Positions 43,233-55,382 are shown, counted from the stretch's first letter. The stretch: DNA of 64,000 bases from Antedon mediterranea (GCF_964355755.1 NC_092674.1:29810001-29874000), one strand, 5' to 3'. Translations and numbers: made by a program. The notes: generated by a model from the sequence alone, not told the origin.

Positions 43233-43588
43233 GCGAGTGAGTGGCCGAGCGGTTAAGACAGTGGAACCGTAATTACGTAGCCATAACATTGGCAAGGGTT
43301 CGAGGCTCACTCGCCCCATGGTTCTGGTGGTAGAACGAGTCTTCTCGGATAAGGACTATAAACCGTAGGTCCAGTGTACACATAGCTCATGCGCACTTTA
43401 AAGAACCTAGTACATCTTTCGAGACGAGTAGGGGGTTACCCCGGTGTACTAGTCCACACAAACACAGCCACTGTCACACACAGCCACTGTGCAAATTGGG
43501 ACTGGACCGTTTTAGAGGTTTTTACCACCTGTTGGTCCAGATCGTTCACTAACTGAGTTAGTGAGAAGTCGAATAAATAAAAAAGTTT
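43233..43588 (+). mobile_element. tRNA-derived SINE, about 355 bp
   Basis: The head (43233-43318) has a Leu/Ser-type tRNA shape with A box GTGGCCGAGCGGTTAAGAC and B box GGGTTCGAGGC, and GCGAGTGAG closing with CTCACTCGCC. The body carries AACGAGTCTTCTCGGATAAG, GGTCCAGTGTACACA and ATGCGCACTTTAAAGAACC, a central domain that recalls conserved-core SINEs of marine invertebrates (from memory, unverified). The tail is an AATAAATAAAAAAG run. Transcription would be by Pol III. Target duplications are not clear. Confidence 0.75.
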
Positions 43589-43589
43589 A

Positions 43590-45485
43590 ACTATTTTGTC
43601 TTTTCTTTACTTTCTATTACGTCTATTCGAAGAATTCCAGATATGGTTTCATATATTGTTGTTGTAAAATGTACAGATACTATATGCATTCTTTTTCATA
43701 ACATAAATCCATCTCCAAAGATTCAATGTAGGGATTAAATTAAATAGTAAACATGTTTGACCATGATAGATAATAATGATGTGATTTAATTTGATGAAAA
43801 TAATAAAATGTTACCATGTAGTTTACTATACAGAAAGACAGTCTAAAGTTAGCCATGATTTAAAACTTGAGCAATGTTAATTTTGAATAGATGTTTACGA
43901 TTAATTTAGAGGAGGACAATGCACCTTTTGATGTGGTTTTAATTCATCCAGCTGAATAGCATTGATGTCAAACCCCAAACCATCTTGCTCCAATCAGTGT
44001 TGACCTTGACTAAAACCATACTACAAACAACTTATGTGTCTGGCTGAAGGGAGTTGGCTAAATAGGTATTTTTTTAAATTTAATTTATTGTAGGAAAAGC
44101 CTTTAATAGTATTTTTGCTGATATCATTTTTTTAAAATTTATATATTATATTGCCATCTTCCATTACATTCTGTTTCCTTGGATTTTCTTTATATAGAAA
44201 CTATCTACAATGCCTTTAGTATCCCTCCAGTACACCCCCTGTAAGACTATATATTGTGGAAGTTATTTACTTATACCCATTTAGATGTTTTTCTTATAAA
44301 CAGTGCTGCTATTCTAATCTAACATGCCCTGTAAGTTACTGTACAAGTGTTGTTGGTATGCACTGAAGCAGGAAACAGGGTTCCATGGGTTAAGCCACGC
44401 TCAAGCAATAATATTAATATCCCAGTATATTGCATTAAATCGAATAGCAGTGTGTTAAAATGTATGCAGTTAGGTAGGTCTCAAGGCTCACAAAGAGGTA
44501 CAGTATAATAACGTACTGTAGGGGACAAAGTCCTATGGTTTAGCACTAAGGGGCCCTTCAATGCTAAACAATTGCATTGACCAGTGGCGATCCACGATCT
44601 GAAAAGTAGTGAAATGAAGTGTTCAATATAATTTCTATCTTTTGCATTAGAATTTGTGAAATTTAGAAGAGGGCTTGGGCAGACTGCCCCCCCCCCCCCT
44701 TGAATCCGTCCCTGCTGAGATTGCTCATGATAATACTGTAGCAGTTTATGCAACTGGCAACACAAACGCAAACAATCACACATCCTTGCTTTCAAAAGTG
44801 AATGTGTGTTTTAAATTGTTACAAAATCTTGTAAGTCAACCAGGGATCTCTCTAAGTCAACCAATTGTATCTATTTGTTTTTCTTTGTACGCGTTCTAAT
44901 CCATTTATCCATAGAGTAAAGTCGCTCTATATTTGTCAAACTCAACAAATTTGTTTGATTTGAAACTCAGTTTCAAAGACTCAAAGCGTTATCGGTCAGT
45001 TTACACGATTAAGACCTGCATTAATTAATATGACCTACCCGTAATCTTATCATAAATATTTAGCATCACTTGTAGTTATTGTAAACACTTTATCCTGGTA
45101 TTCTGTTTACAATCAAATATTTGATGAAGTTTTTAGTCTCAGTTTTTATGATAATCTTAAAATGGCATGATTTATTGTGGCATAGTAAGACGTTAAGTCC
45201 CCTTTTATTTGCTAAGTCTTGTTTCTGTGCCAATGAACAATCGCTTATTATTTGACAATAAAAACAGGAACTAGTGAAATCATTTGTTTTCAGCAGAAAA
45301 CTGATTATGGCTTTACAAACTAGACTGGTGTAGAATGTGTTCCTATCCCCATGAAATGATTTCACAGTTTTTAAATTTTATAATTCTCATTTTCACCTCG
45401 GAAGAATTCCTTTGAACAACAGAGGCAGGGCAGAATTGGCACACCCAATGCCTGCTTTTTTTAAATAGGGTAGATGGCACCACTC
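43590..45485. other. Gene-free interval apart from the 44.6 kb element
   Basis: AT-rich sequence; no frame with family resemblance. Confidence 0.4.
44585..44710. mobile_element. Short element with CAGTGGCGATCCA / TGAATCCGTCCCTG ends
   Basis: The left end CAGTGGCGATCCACGAT and interior TTTGCATTAGAATTTGTGAAATT match, inverted, the sequence at 49370-49525. The element contains a C homopolymer. It is a small relative of elements with CAGTGGCGNANCCAG termini. Confidence 0.5.
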
Positions 45486-45492
45486 TCTGCCA

Positions 45493-45645
45493 ATACCCAC
45501 AGGTACCAATACCCAAGTACAGGTACCATCAATAAACACAGGTACCCATACCTACAGGTACCGATCAAGTACAGGTACCGATACCCAAGTACAGGTACCA
45601 TCAATAACCACAGGTACCGATACCCACAGGTACCGACACCCACTA
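45493..45645. repeat. ACAGGTACC-based tandem repeat
   Basis: ACAGGTACC occurs eight times at irregular 16-24-bp spacing, alternating with GATACCCAAGT and ATCAATAA. Higher-order units of about 54 bp are visible. The frames open on both strands follow from the period. Confidence 0.75.
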
Positions 45646-45649
45646 GTAG

Positions 45650-47780
45650 TAGTACTCTATCTCTCCTCAAAGAAGGAAATAAATATAATATATTTATCAG
45701 TTTAAATCTTGTGGTTACTTTCATTCATACAATTTTAATTTCCTTCTTCCTGGTTGCCTTGTGATTTGTGTTCCTCAATTGGAATCAAAACACAAATCCT
45801 AAATCAATGATCAAAAGGATTAAAGCTATGCTTTTAAAGTTGTTGAATACTGTATACAGCAACTAACTAAACACAATTTACAATACCCTTTCTATGATGC
45901 TTGTGCAAGTGGAATGTTTTGAATACTCTTTACAATATCAATTTCTCTACCGGTACCTGCAATCTGTATAATAAATGCCAAGTATGTATTGAACGCAGAA
46001 AGTGGATGATAAACTCTTACACAGAGAGAAACTATTATGTAAAAAAATTTAGATTGAGCTCAAAATTGTAGGACCATATGGAGTAATTATTACTCCATAG
46101 TGGTAGTACGAACAAAGGTCTGTCGTGTAAAAAACATGTTGTACAGAACAGGTAATGTTTATAATGTTTATAAAGGCCTTTAATCATGATACAAATGTGG
46201 AAGAAGACCTAAAATGTCATCATTTTGGCTAAAAACCAGCAAAATAGAAATCTTGACCACTCTTGTAATTCCCAAACTGGTATGTGATCTAGATCATGCC
46301 AACCATACAGAGTTGACCAATGGAAGGTTCTCACCCATCTAAAAACTGTTTGGTAACAAGCCTACACCAGGATCACACCATATCCTATACCCAGTTGAGC
46401 ACACAGAGTTCATATAGACTGAATTAACTCACGAAATTCTCAGCATACTGAAAAATTTTTTGTTGAACACTAGAGTACAAAGAAACTTGTGAACGACTGT
46501 GATCAGGGAATTGCTAGCATAAACATAAAACTGCGGTTTCCTTGTAATAATAACACTAATAGCCTATTAGATTATACATTATATAATCAGTATTTCATCA
46601 CAGTAAAAAAAATTATCAGTAATTAAAATATCGTATTAATGTTTATATTTATGTAATTTATGTGGAAAACAAATGTTTTACATTTTAAATTATCTCTGTT
46701 TCCCTGTTGTTTTGGTTATTCTCTCTGTCTGATTCTTTATCTACTGTACGCTTTCTTGATGAACAAAACAAAATCTAAACTTTTTTCTGAGGTTAAAATA
46801 GTATGTAAAATTTGCATGGTTCTGTAATTTACACATGCAGTACAGAGCTTTTTATGTAACCTTTGACTTTTAGATTTATTTCTGACTTCCTGGTTTCTGG
46901 ATTAATATTAAGCCTCATCTACAGTATCTGCAGTATATTATAATGATAGGCCTAAAACAATTGGCATTTGATATCGGAGTCAGTTAGGCACACCTTCTTT
47001 CCTTCCACTGATTCTTCTCTTTAATTTTCTGATTCCTAAAAATAAATACTCATGTCACCAACAAACTTATGCTGATATTTTTTAAAGCAATTGCCACGAT
47101 TTATTTTCAACTTCTTTAGTAACCAGACACTTGTCCATATTAGACTATTAACTGTGAAATTGTTACCATGCCAACATCAGTTTCTTGGAACTGCCTCATA
47201 AGTGTTAAGTATCATTATTTTCAGTAGTGGTTTCTAGTTTTATATCCTACCATAAAAATCAAAGCGAAAATGTTTGAATGAATTATATGATTTACTCATA
47301 TTTATAAAACTACAGGATTAAATGTAGGTAGAAGGGTAGAGAGATATAATAATGTATAAAACATTCCTGTCTCTGCAGCTTTTCCCTATAGAAATATACT
47401 GTAATATTTTATTTTCAGATTTTTTAAGATTATCCCTGAAAATTTTTTTTTCAGCACAAAATTTTGATGTGTTACATTCTTTGATGAAAAATAATTTGTG
47501 GACGAACACTACAGGGTCAATGAATGAAGGATGAAGATTTAGCAATAATGTTGAATTTTGATTTACCTTTTCTTCCGTCTGACAAAGTATATCTATTAAG
47601 GAAGTATTACCTAATTAATAACCTTACTATAATCATGAATACAACAAGTACTGTATTACAATAAGTTACTGTAAAAGGCAACATTCCTATCAAAAATTAT
47701 TTTATTTCCTTCTAACACAGCAGCTCACCTACTCATATCCAACAAAGTGTCACTCATATGATATTAATAAATACATATTT
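45650..47780. other. Gene-free interval
   Basis: AT-rich unique sequence except for the palindrome at 46077. No gene, RNA or repeat array recognised. Confidence 0.4.
46077..46099. repeat. 23-bp palindrome TATGGAGTAAT T ATTACTCCATA
   Basis: Nearly the same palindrome as at 6072-6093. There are no target duplications beside it. Confidence 0.55.
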
Positions 47781-48345
47781 AGAATCCTCCTTTGGGACAC
47801 ACCTTTTCAGTGGACACACCTTTTAAGTTGACACCCTATTTATAAGTTGACACCCTTTTCAGTGGACACACCTATTAAGTTGACACCCCTATTAAGTTCA
47901 CGCCCTATTAAGTTGACACCCCTATTAAGTTGATGCCCCTATTGAGTTGACGCCCTATTAAGTTGACACCCTATTAAGTTGACACCCCTATTAAGTTGAC
48001 ACCCCTATTAAGTTGACACCCCTATTAAGTTGACACCCTATTAAGTTGACACCCCTATTAAGTTGACACCCCTATTAAGTTGACACCCCTATTAAGTTGA
48101 CACCCCTATTAAGTTGACACCCCTATTAAGTTGACACCCCTATTAAGTTGATACCCCTATTAAGTTGACACTTTCATATGAAACGAACAGGTGAATATGT
48201 GTTTAAGACGACAGCTATGATGAAGCTATTTGATGTCTTCATGCTATATCTAACCCCCTATTATAGGGACACTTTATTGGGCCATGATAGTGTCCTATTA
48301 TTATGGTATAGTATAGCATTGAGGATCACCTCACTGATCCTTGCA
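47781..48345. mobile_element. MITE family C copy with one end expanded into a minisatellite
   Basis: It begins AATCCTCCTTTGGGACACACC, the family end, and finishes near 48250-48345 with CCCCCTATTATAGGGACACTTT and a hairpin partner TAGTGTCCTATTATTATGG. The long array described next lies between the end and the interior. Confidence 0.55.
47801..48170. repeat. 17-18-bp minisatellite AAGTTGACACCCCTATT, about 21 units
   Basis: Units alternate between 17 and 18 bp (CCCTATT versus CCCCTATT). The first units read TTTTCAGTGGACACACC, a MITE C terminus, and grade into the homogeneous AAGTTGACACCCCTATT form. The right-hand half is nearly uniform, which suggests recent expansion there. Confidence 0.9.
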
Positions 48346-48629
48346 ATAGCCCTTCTGTTTGTCGTAAGATATTAAGATTGTTACCCTACCAATCATATGA
48401 CCCATTGTAGTAATAAGTGAATACATTTCATTGTATCAATGATATACCCATTGCAACATGTTGTAATCAATTGTCAGTCTATTTATAGGCTAAATAGTGA
48501 CAATGATGATAGATCAGCAAATGACAGTACACTAATGCAAGGCCTACCATGGGTATTATCATCCAGTGTTTGTAGCAGGAAGTAAGAGTGTAGTGTAATT
48601 CATTCCATTGTCTATTTTGGAATGACTGA

Positions 48630-48985
48630 ATGATTTGTTGGTTTATTGATCGATTGATTAGTTTATGTATTGATTGGTTGGTTTATTGATTGATTGGTTT
48701 ATAAAGTGATTAATTTATTGATTGATGGCAGATTAGATTAAATCAATAAATTTTTTAATATTGACTGAATAATTACATCGATTAGTTTACTCAATTGTTG
48801 ATTTTGATTGGTTGATTATACATACTGTAATTTGATTTGATTGATTAACTTTGATTGGTTAATTTTGTTAACTTAATTGATTAGTTAACTTTAATTGATT
48901 AACTTTGATGGTTAACTTTGATTGGTTGATTGTTTAACTTTGATTAACTAATTGATTAGCTCTGATTGATTAGTATTTGAAAAAC
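48630..48985. repeat. Degenerate TTGATTGGTT / TTAACTTTGATTGG repeat
   Basis: About 350 bp of irregular tandem TTGATTGATTGGTTTAT and later TTAACTTTGATTGGTT words. There is no fixed period; it is cryptically simple. Confidence 0.6.
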
Positions 48986-49369
48986 TGCGTAGCTTAATTT
49001 TGTCCCACATAAATTCTGTATCTATCTGTATTACGTTGTGTGTAGATGATCATAGGAATAACATAGATTCTATATTTTTATTACCATTACCACTCATCTG
49101 TGTAAATTGGCCTTAAGTAGTATTAGTTTCAGTTGTGTACCATCACAATTGCATCAATAATTAATGTTGTCTAAATGGAAGTTCTACTGCTATAATATAA
49201 TCTATTTTTATTTTCATTTGTTAAACTAGAATAGTAACTACTTGTCAGTTGTTTCAGTTTAATTGTTGCTGTATCTTAATATTGTTAGCTTTTCATAAAG
49301 TATGTGAGTAACTAAAACCTTATGTTAACATTCCCAGCCAGGCTTGTGCCCAACACATTATGTTCAGAG

Positions 49370-49530
49370 GTGGATTCAAGGTGGGGCCCAGCCAGCCCGG
49401 GCCCCCCTCTATATTTCACAAATTGTAATGCAAAAGATAGGACATCAAGGTCAGCACTTCATTTCACTAATTTTCGACCCTCCCTCCACCCCCCTATTTC
49501 AAAATCCAGAATCCGCCACTGATGTTCTAA
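49370..49530. mobile_element. Short element with GGTGGATTCAAGG / CCAGAATCCGCCACTG ends
   Basis: The interior TTTCACAAATTGTAATGCAAAAGATAG is shared, inverted, with the 44.6 kb element. The right end is AATCCAGAATCCGCCACTG. It is a decayed non-autonomous element; the two overlapping plus-strand frames across it are not genes. Confidence 0.5.
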
Positions 49531-49559
49531 ATCATCATTTTGCCTGCAATCCCCCTGAT

Positions 49560-51550
49560 CTTGATTTCAGACCATCAATATCAATATTAATTTTGTACTT
49601 GATTGGAGACTGTTAATAAAATATTATTACTGTACACTATCAATTATTATGGTCCATTTTTAGCAACTTTTGCCCTTATAAATTAAAACTTTTGAGGTGA
49701 GTCTGTGGGTATTCAATTTTATTAATCAATTTTATTTTTTGGGTGTTGTTGATTAAATTGGATAGAGACAAACTGGTTATAAATAATGTGGTAAGTGTAT
49801 TATTTTGGCTTACCGGTACAACATCTATCTAGGTAGCAAATATGGGCATGGGATTATATAGTGGCCTTAATATTAATAATGGTATACAATTATTGATGAA
49901 ATTGCTCGTGTTCTATAAGGCCTAGGATTATTTGGCTTACCACCAGTGTAAAAAAGGTGTGTGTTACTACTCCTCTACTTCCTGCTAAGTGGAACGTTGT
50001 GATTGGACGGATGGAAGGTGTAGTTTGATCGCAAGGTAGATTCAGGAAGAGGAAGATATAATATTGCAGGAATAAAAGGAAGCTATGCATGGATTCACAA
50101 TGAAAAAAGTCAATTGTGGTATTGAATAAAATGTACATAAACTTTACAGGGTTCAATTTATGAGCCTATGGCCAATGAGCAATATGATGTCACTCTGAAA
50201 GTGGAGTGACAATTATACCAGAAAATTGAAGTCATAAGAATATAGATGTAAAATGACATAAAGTAGTATTTTATTTGTAAATGCAGTACATTCTAATAAT
50301 GCGATTACACCTTTGGGACCCCACACAGTGTCCGCTTAAAAGGGGTGTGTACCTGAATAGGGTTTGACTAAATTGTATATATTACCCCTTGTTCTTTTTA
50401 CAGTATATTGTTCCATTTAATAGAAGTTACCCCTGAATAAGGATTTGTATATTGCCCCTCATTCGTTCCACAGGATGCTGTCCATTCTAGAAGTGTCCCC
50501 TGAATGGAGGTGTCCCAAAGGAGGGGTTATTATTAAAGATCTTCAATTTTCACATAAAAAAATCATAAAAAATAAAAGCTTTGTTTTCTTAAGAATACAT
50601 AGTATAACTGCTATTATATTATACCGATACCACCACCCTACACAGCTGTCTATGTAATGCAAAGAAGACAATGAGATATGGACAAGACAAAAATTATTGT
50701 TAATTTTTTTTTTTGAATAAATTATGCCAACAAAAGACACTATAAGAATAATATTTTTATTATACTAGCATCACATATCTACGACTGGAAAGAAATTTTT
50801 TTTATTTATATTCATCTTTTTTAAAATTTATTTGGAGACTCAACAAAATATAATACAATTTATTTTACCCAAAAAAAAATAAAAATCATATGGAAGGAAT
50901 TGTATATTATTTATAAGGAAATGGTACATCATAGTACAGTAAATCAATATTTATAGTGTACACTGTAGAGAACAGAATATCATTGTTGTCGTCATTGATT
51001 ATTTAAACAAAGTTACTTAAATACAGTACACTGGTAATTCTTTAAAAGGATAGTATGAATTTTTTAAGATTCTTTGATCTTTAAATATTAACAAAGTTAC
51101 TTAAAAACCTGGAAATTCAGTAAATCCTTTGGCTTACTTTAGATATTGTGGTTATAATAACTTTTTTATTCTAAAAAGTATGTATGCTACTAATACTATA
51201 TGAATATTCTGTTTTTACTTTTTGCTACATACATACAGTATTTATAAATATACAGTATTCTGTACAAAATCTAATTTTGATTTTCTTTCTCTTTTTGTAT
51301 GTTTGTTGAAATGGATGACATTTTTAAAAAATAAAAGAAATTGAATTGAATACATATGAATAATATACATATATCATTATGTATGTGGCTTATCTTTACT
51401 CAATATTTAATTATATTTGTGTAAAGTAAACAAATATTAAAGGTTAAACCATGGTTAAACTCACTGCCTCATCTGTACTCATGACTACACTCACTTTATT
51501 ATTTTCATTTTCTAAATTAGATGATATTTGCTTCCTTATACATGTATTAT
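49560..51550. other. Gene-free interval apart from the MITE C copy
   Basis: AT-rich, no supported gene. The short frames overlap the MITE or simple sequence. Confidence 0.4.
50307..50530. mobile_element. MITE family C copy
   Basis: It runs from ACCTTTGGGACCCCACACAG, through GTGTCCGCTTAAAAGGGG, to CCTGAATGGAGGTGTCCCAA and AGGAGGGGTT. The ends are inverse; AGTGTCCCCTGAATGGAGG matches the unit type seen in the minisatellites. Confidence 0.6.
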
Positions 51551-51735
51551 ACAGATATTGACTGCTTAGAGGTTAAATATAAGATTTGACATCCCCGAGG
51601 GAATGATATTAAGTTCGAGGGAATATATATTTCCCGAAGCGCCAGCTGAGGGAAATATATATTCCCCGAGAACTTAATATCATTCCCGAGGGGATGTCAA
51701 ATCTTATATTTAACCGATATAAAAGGCAATATCTG
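51551..51735. mobile_element. 185-bp hairpin element
   Basis: The outer 10 bp ACAGATATTG pair with CAATATCTGT. From 51571 to 51715 the sequence is a near-perfect inverted repeat centred at about 51643, with arms GGTTAAATATAAGATTTGAC, ATCCCCGAGGGAATGATATT and so on, and a loop around GAAGCGCCAGCTGAG. The outer parts between 51561 and 51570 do not pair well. It looks like a foldback-type MITE; clear target duplications are not seen. Confidence 0.75.
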
Positions 51736-52192
51736 TTATATTATATAGCCAAGAACAAGTCTGCTGGGTTGGGTGAAGCTAGGCTAGGCCTCCTTCCTAT
51801 AGTATTTGTATTGTATTTAAACAAGCCTGCCTAGACACCTTACCTTGCGAAGAATAATATACAGATAATTACTAATTAATGATTCCTTGGCAATAAAATA
51901 TTCACTTAGGCCTAGGTCGTTGAAATTAACAGAAGAATTTCCATCAATAAGCCTATTAAAAATAATAATATTATAATCAGGTAGGCCTAGGCCGAATAAA
52001 CAATTCGTCTTCTTCTCGATCTTCGAGGAGCCGAATCACCGGATGTTCAGCGCGTACTAGTTGCTAAGTTACTACCGTGAGTATTGACCAATCACAAACG
52101 GTGTTTCATCACATTTAGGGTGGACTAATAACAAATGAGGGCGCTATGTATGCATAGTTTAAATAGTTTAGATGATTAATTTCTTCAAGCAA

Positions 52193-52265
52193 GCTACATG
52201 GCGCAGCGGTTGGAGCGTTGTCTTGCGATGGAGTGACAATTCCACCCGAGTTCAAGATCGAGTAG
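52193..52265 (+). repeat. tRNA-like sequence (possible SINE head or tRNA pseudogene)
   Basis: It contains an A-box-like TGGCGCAGCGGTTGGAG and a B-box-like GAGTTCAAGATC at tRNA spacing. The acceptor and T stems are poor, so it is not a working tRNA. Confidence 0.5.
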
Positions 52266-52299
52266 ATGACTTTTGTTTATTTATCGGCAACGCGAGTGT

Positions 52300-52435
52300 T
52301 GGCACACGAAAATTACACAGTCAATATCATCGTACTCGAGAATCTATATGTTTAATGACAGGGGACACGATAATTACGCGAAAATTACACAGTCAATATC
52401 ATCGTTCTCGAGGATATATACGATTTACGATCCTC
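52300..52435. repeat. Duplicated CGAAAATTACACAGTCAATA block
   Basis: CGAAAATTACACAGTCAATATCATCG (broken here) with TCTCGAG occurs at about 52307-52342 and 52378-52413, a 71-bp direct duplication just after the tRNA-like head. It may be the body of a tRNA-derived element. Confidence 0.6.
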
Positions 52436-52669
52436 GCAGCGGTAGTCATGTGATGCAGTTTCAACCAATCACGTTCGCGTATTTACATAGGCTATGTAAT
52501 ATAAAGATATATTTAATCCCTCTCTCTAAAGTAGGTGTACTGTACCTGCTTGAAAGACACATTTATCAAAATTACATGTCTGCAGAATTTATAACATAAA
52601 CAACATCACAGGTTTAATGTCTTTAATCATGTGATATGTTAAAAGATGGGAAGCATTATTGAATGCTAC

Positions 52670-52745
52670 CATCAACTGGGAATAGAACTGAGTCTTTTCT
52701 GCTTTATAAGCTGGCACTCTACCATTAGACCAATGCCATGGTATG
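52670..52745 (-). repeat. tRNA-like sequence, minus strand
   Basis: Read on the minus strand it shows GGCATTGGTCTAATGGTAGA (A box) and CAGTTCTATTCCC (B-box-like), with a TTATAAA loop in the anticodon position. Stems are imperfect. It is a tRNA pseudogene or SINE head. Confidence 0.5.
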
Positions 52746-53351
52746 TATCTTAGTTTTCTAACTAAGCTATATCGCATGTCTTAGTTTTCTAGATTTGCAG
52801 TTTTCACCCTCCATATGCTGTTCTTACACTTTTTGTTGAACAGGTAACATTTTAAAAAACATTTTTTTCGTTCCACTTCCTGATATGTTGAGATGAACCC
52901 TAACTGTATTTTCAACAGGTTGATATTACAGCTAGCCAAGATCAAAGATGCTGCTGCAGTGGTTTTTTTGTTGTTGAGGTGTTTCCAGTTTCAGCATAAA
53001 TAATTTAACTATTGCACTGTTATTGCATGGAGTAAAGTCACAATTCCTCTGTTAAAAAAACAAAAATTGGCATTACAAATATTGCAACTGTAGTGTACAG
53101 CATCTAGATTGTTTTCTTCCATTTTAAAAACCATCTTTAGCTGATTGGTTACTGGTAGCAGTGGCAGATCCAAGATTTTGAAATAAAGGGGATGGGGGTA
53201 GTAGGAGTGTGTGCTTGTCAAATTAAGTGATGAGCTTAACCTAATTTCCTATCTTTTGCATTGTTGTAATCTTTGTAATCAAAATTAGGGGAATCCCTTG
53301 GACCTTCCCATGAGAATTTCTTACCATATTGGCCCTTCCCCAAGTCATCCC

Positions 53352-54498
53352 CAGTGGCGTATCCAGGATTTTGAAGTTGGCGGGGCCGGGAATTGCCAAT
53401 TTGCCGACAAAATTGGTGTCATTATCTGTACATACACGACGTCTCTGATCAATATATGTTCTAGGATTACATAGTCATATTGTCTTATATGGGATAACGA
53501 TGCAAAATTAAAACCAAACCAACATTATCTGTTAGTATGTTGTATTCATATTACAATAAAGAAAGAATTAGGAAAATCTGACTTGTAGTTTTCGAAATAT
53601 AGGGTCTAAAACATCGCCGAAAATGATCGTTTTTAGCCACGAAAGAAGTAAAACAATTTGCGGCCTCAGTCGACAATTCTATTAACTACGCCATTTTTGG
53701 TTAAAATATTTACATATAATTACGTTTTTTAGTAATTTATTTTATATATCACCATTGGAAATATCAATAAAACATGTTATTAAATGCTTATAAAATATAT
53801 AAAGTTGTTTACTTAACGGAATTCGGGCAAATTCATTGCTCTAACTTTGTGTAGTAACGATCAGAGAGATTCATGCTACACGCGCGAGAGAAAACATTCC
53901 GCTGCGGGTGATTCACATCCACCAATCAAATCAGCTAGAATTCAAAATCATTCACCCGTGAGCAATGCCAATCGCGAGAAAGCTCAGCTTTGATTGGCTT
54001 ACGATGACATCATATCACAAAATGGTGGTTTTGTAGTTGAGCCTCACGGAATATTCTGTTCCAAAAATGAAATACATAGATATTTTTTGGTATATGTGCT
54101 TTTTCTTTAAAAATTTTGAATAATAAAGGCCTCATATCGAGAAAAAAAACGGGTTTTTGGCACTTATAATAAATATATCTTAGACAAAAAAGCACATGGC
54201 ATGTGGAACTATATAATCTTAGCGTAGGAAGACATACAAATCCCAGGTCATGAGAGGCTCACATTTTTTACCTGTTTTTGTTAGATGTAATGAAAATAAA
54301 AAATATTTGATCTGAAGGGATCAATGATATGATATGTAAATAAACAAACACTCAAAAGAATTATGTTTACAGTTCAATTATTGTCAGAATAAATAGTTTA
54401 TTTTTTTCCCCGGCACCTTTGTTTGCCGACGGCCGCGATGATGTGCCGACGGAAACAAAATCAGGGGGGGCCGGGGCCCCCCACTGGATACGCCACTG
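53352..54498. mobile_element. 1.15 kb non-autonomous DNA transposon, CAGTGGCGTATCCAG ends
   Basis: The left end CAGTGGCGTATCCAG at 53352 and its exact complement CTGGATACGCCACTG at 54484-54498 bound the element. GGCGGGGCCGGG near the left and GGGGGGCCGGGGCCCC near the right extend the similarity. TCATCCC lies next to both ends (2-bp offset on the right), a possible target duplication. There is no transposase frame. Ends of this type are common on hAT-like or Harbinger-like MITEs; the superfamily is not settled. Confidence 0.65.
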
Positions 54499-54576
54499 GC
54501 TCATCCCCATTCCCCTCCCCCCCCCCATGCCTCACTGCAGTACAGTAGTTATTAATCATTAATATGTAAATTGTAC

Positions 54577-54692
54577 AGTCAATTCTCCCAATGCCTCGGA
54601 ATGTCTTTTCTTCTTTTTCAATGGTTACAAAATAGAATTTGGGACCTTTTAGACCTTATGAAAAGTCCTGTATTGGGAGAGTTGACTGTAAT
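54577..54692. mobile_element. MITE family B, short copy
   Basis: It runs from ACAGTCAATTCTCCCAATGC to CTGTATTGGGAGAGTTGACTG (ends broken), with interior GAATTTGGGACCTTTT. It is flanked by TA on the right. Confidence 0.65.
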
Positions 54693-55382
54693 AAATTATG
54701 ATGCATTGCAGATCAATGTTGCTTCTGTTAAATCAATAGGCCTCTTGACAATCAGTGAAAACAGCTGTAGCATTTGTGATGTGGTCAACTGAATGCATTC
54801 TAACACTTGCCAATGGTAACAACTTGAAGTACAGTATTGTTTTGTCATTATTGTTCAATGATTGGAGAAAAATAATTATGGTTTTAGGGAACCTGTGGGT
54901 AAATGTACAAGGAAATTATTAAGATGTGGCAAACCACAGCTTGAACTTTATTAATCGGGTGTTTTTCTGCTGCACCAAAATTCCCGATAAATTCCACTTT
55001 TTTTGGCCATCAAAGGAGTGATACTGTACATTAAAAAAAGCACAAAAACTGTTGGATTGAAAATTTTGTTTAATTAATTTACAGTATTTTAGTGAAAATA
55101 ACAGAATTCAACAATGCATGTCACTTGTCTATCATATCAGCAAAACATAAAACCATTAACTGATTAAAAAAATGTTATTACATTTTTTAGTTTAGTTCAT
55201 AGTGTGAAAATATGTGTATTTAATGAAGTTATTCAATATTCAATTACCTACATCCATAAAACATGTCGTGTAAATAACATTTCATATTGTTTGAGTCTAA
55301 AGGGAATTTGCATTATGTATAACACTATGTACCATATTGTGACTGGTTAGGCTCCTCCTGAGTCAGCCTATGGTATATTCAC

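Noticed and set aside
45461-45764. Frames on both strands encoding YRYPSTGTINN-like repeats
   Set aside because: Products of the ACAGGTACC tandem repeat, open on both strands for the same reason.
48178-48375. 65-codon plus-strand frame with two hydrophobic stretches
   Set aside because: It starts at the edge of the minisatellite and overlaps the MITE C hairpin; no splice signals, no family resemblance.
49322-49616. Two overlapping plus-strand frames
   Set aside because: They run through a decayed repeat that is also present, inverted, at 44.6 kb.
52910-53007. Possible plus-strand exon LILQLAKIKDAAAVVFLLLR
   Set aside because: A TTTCAACAG acceptor precedes it, but there is no partner exon and no family match.
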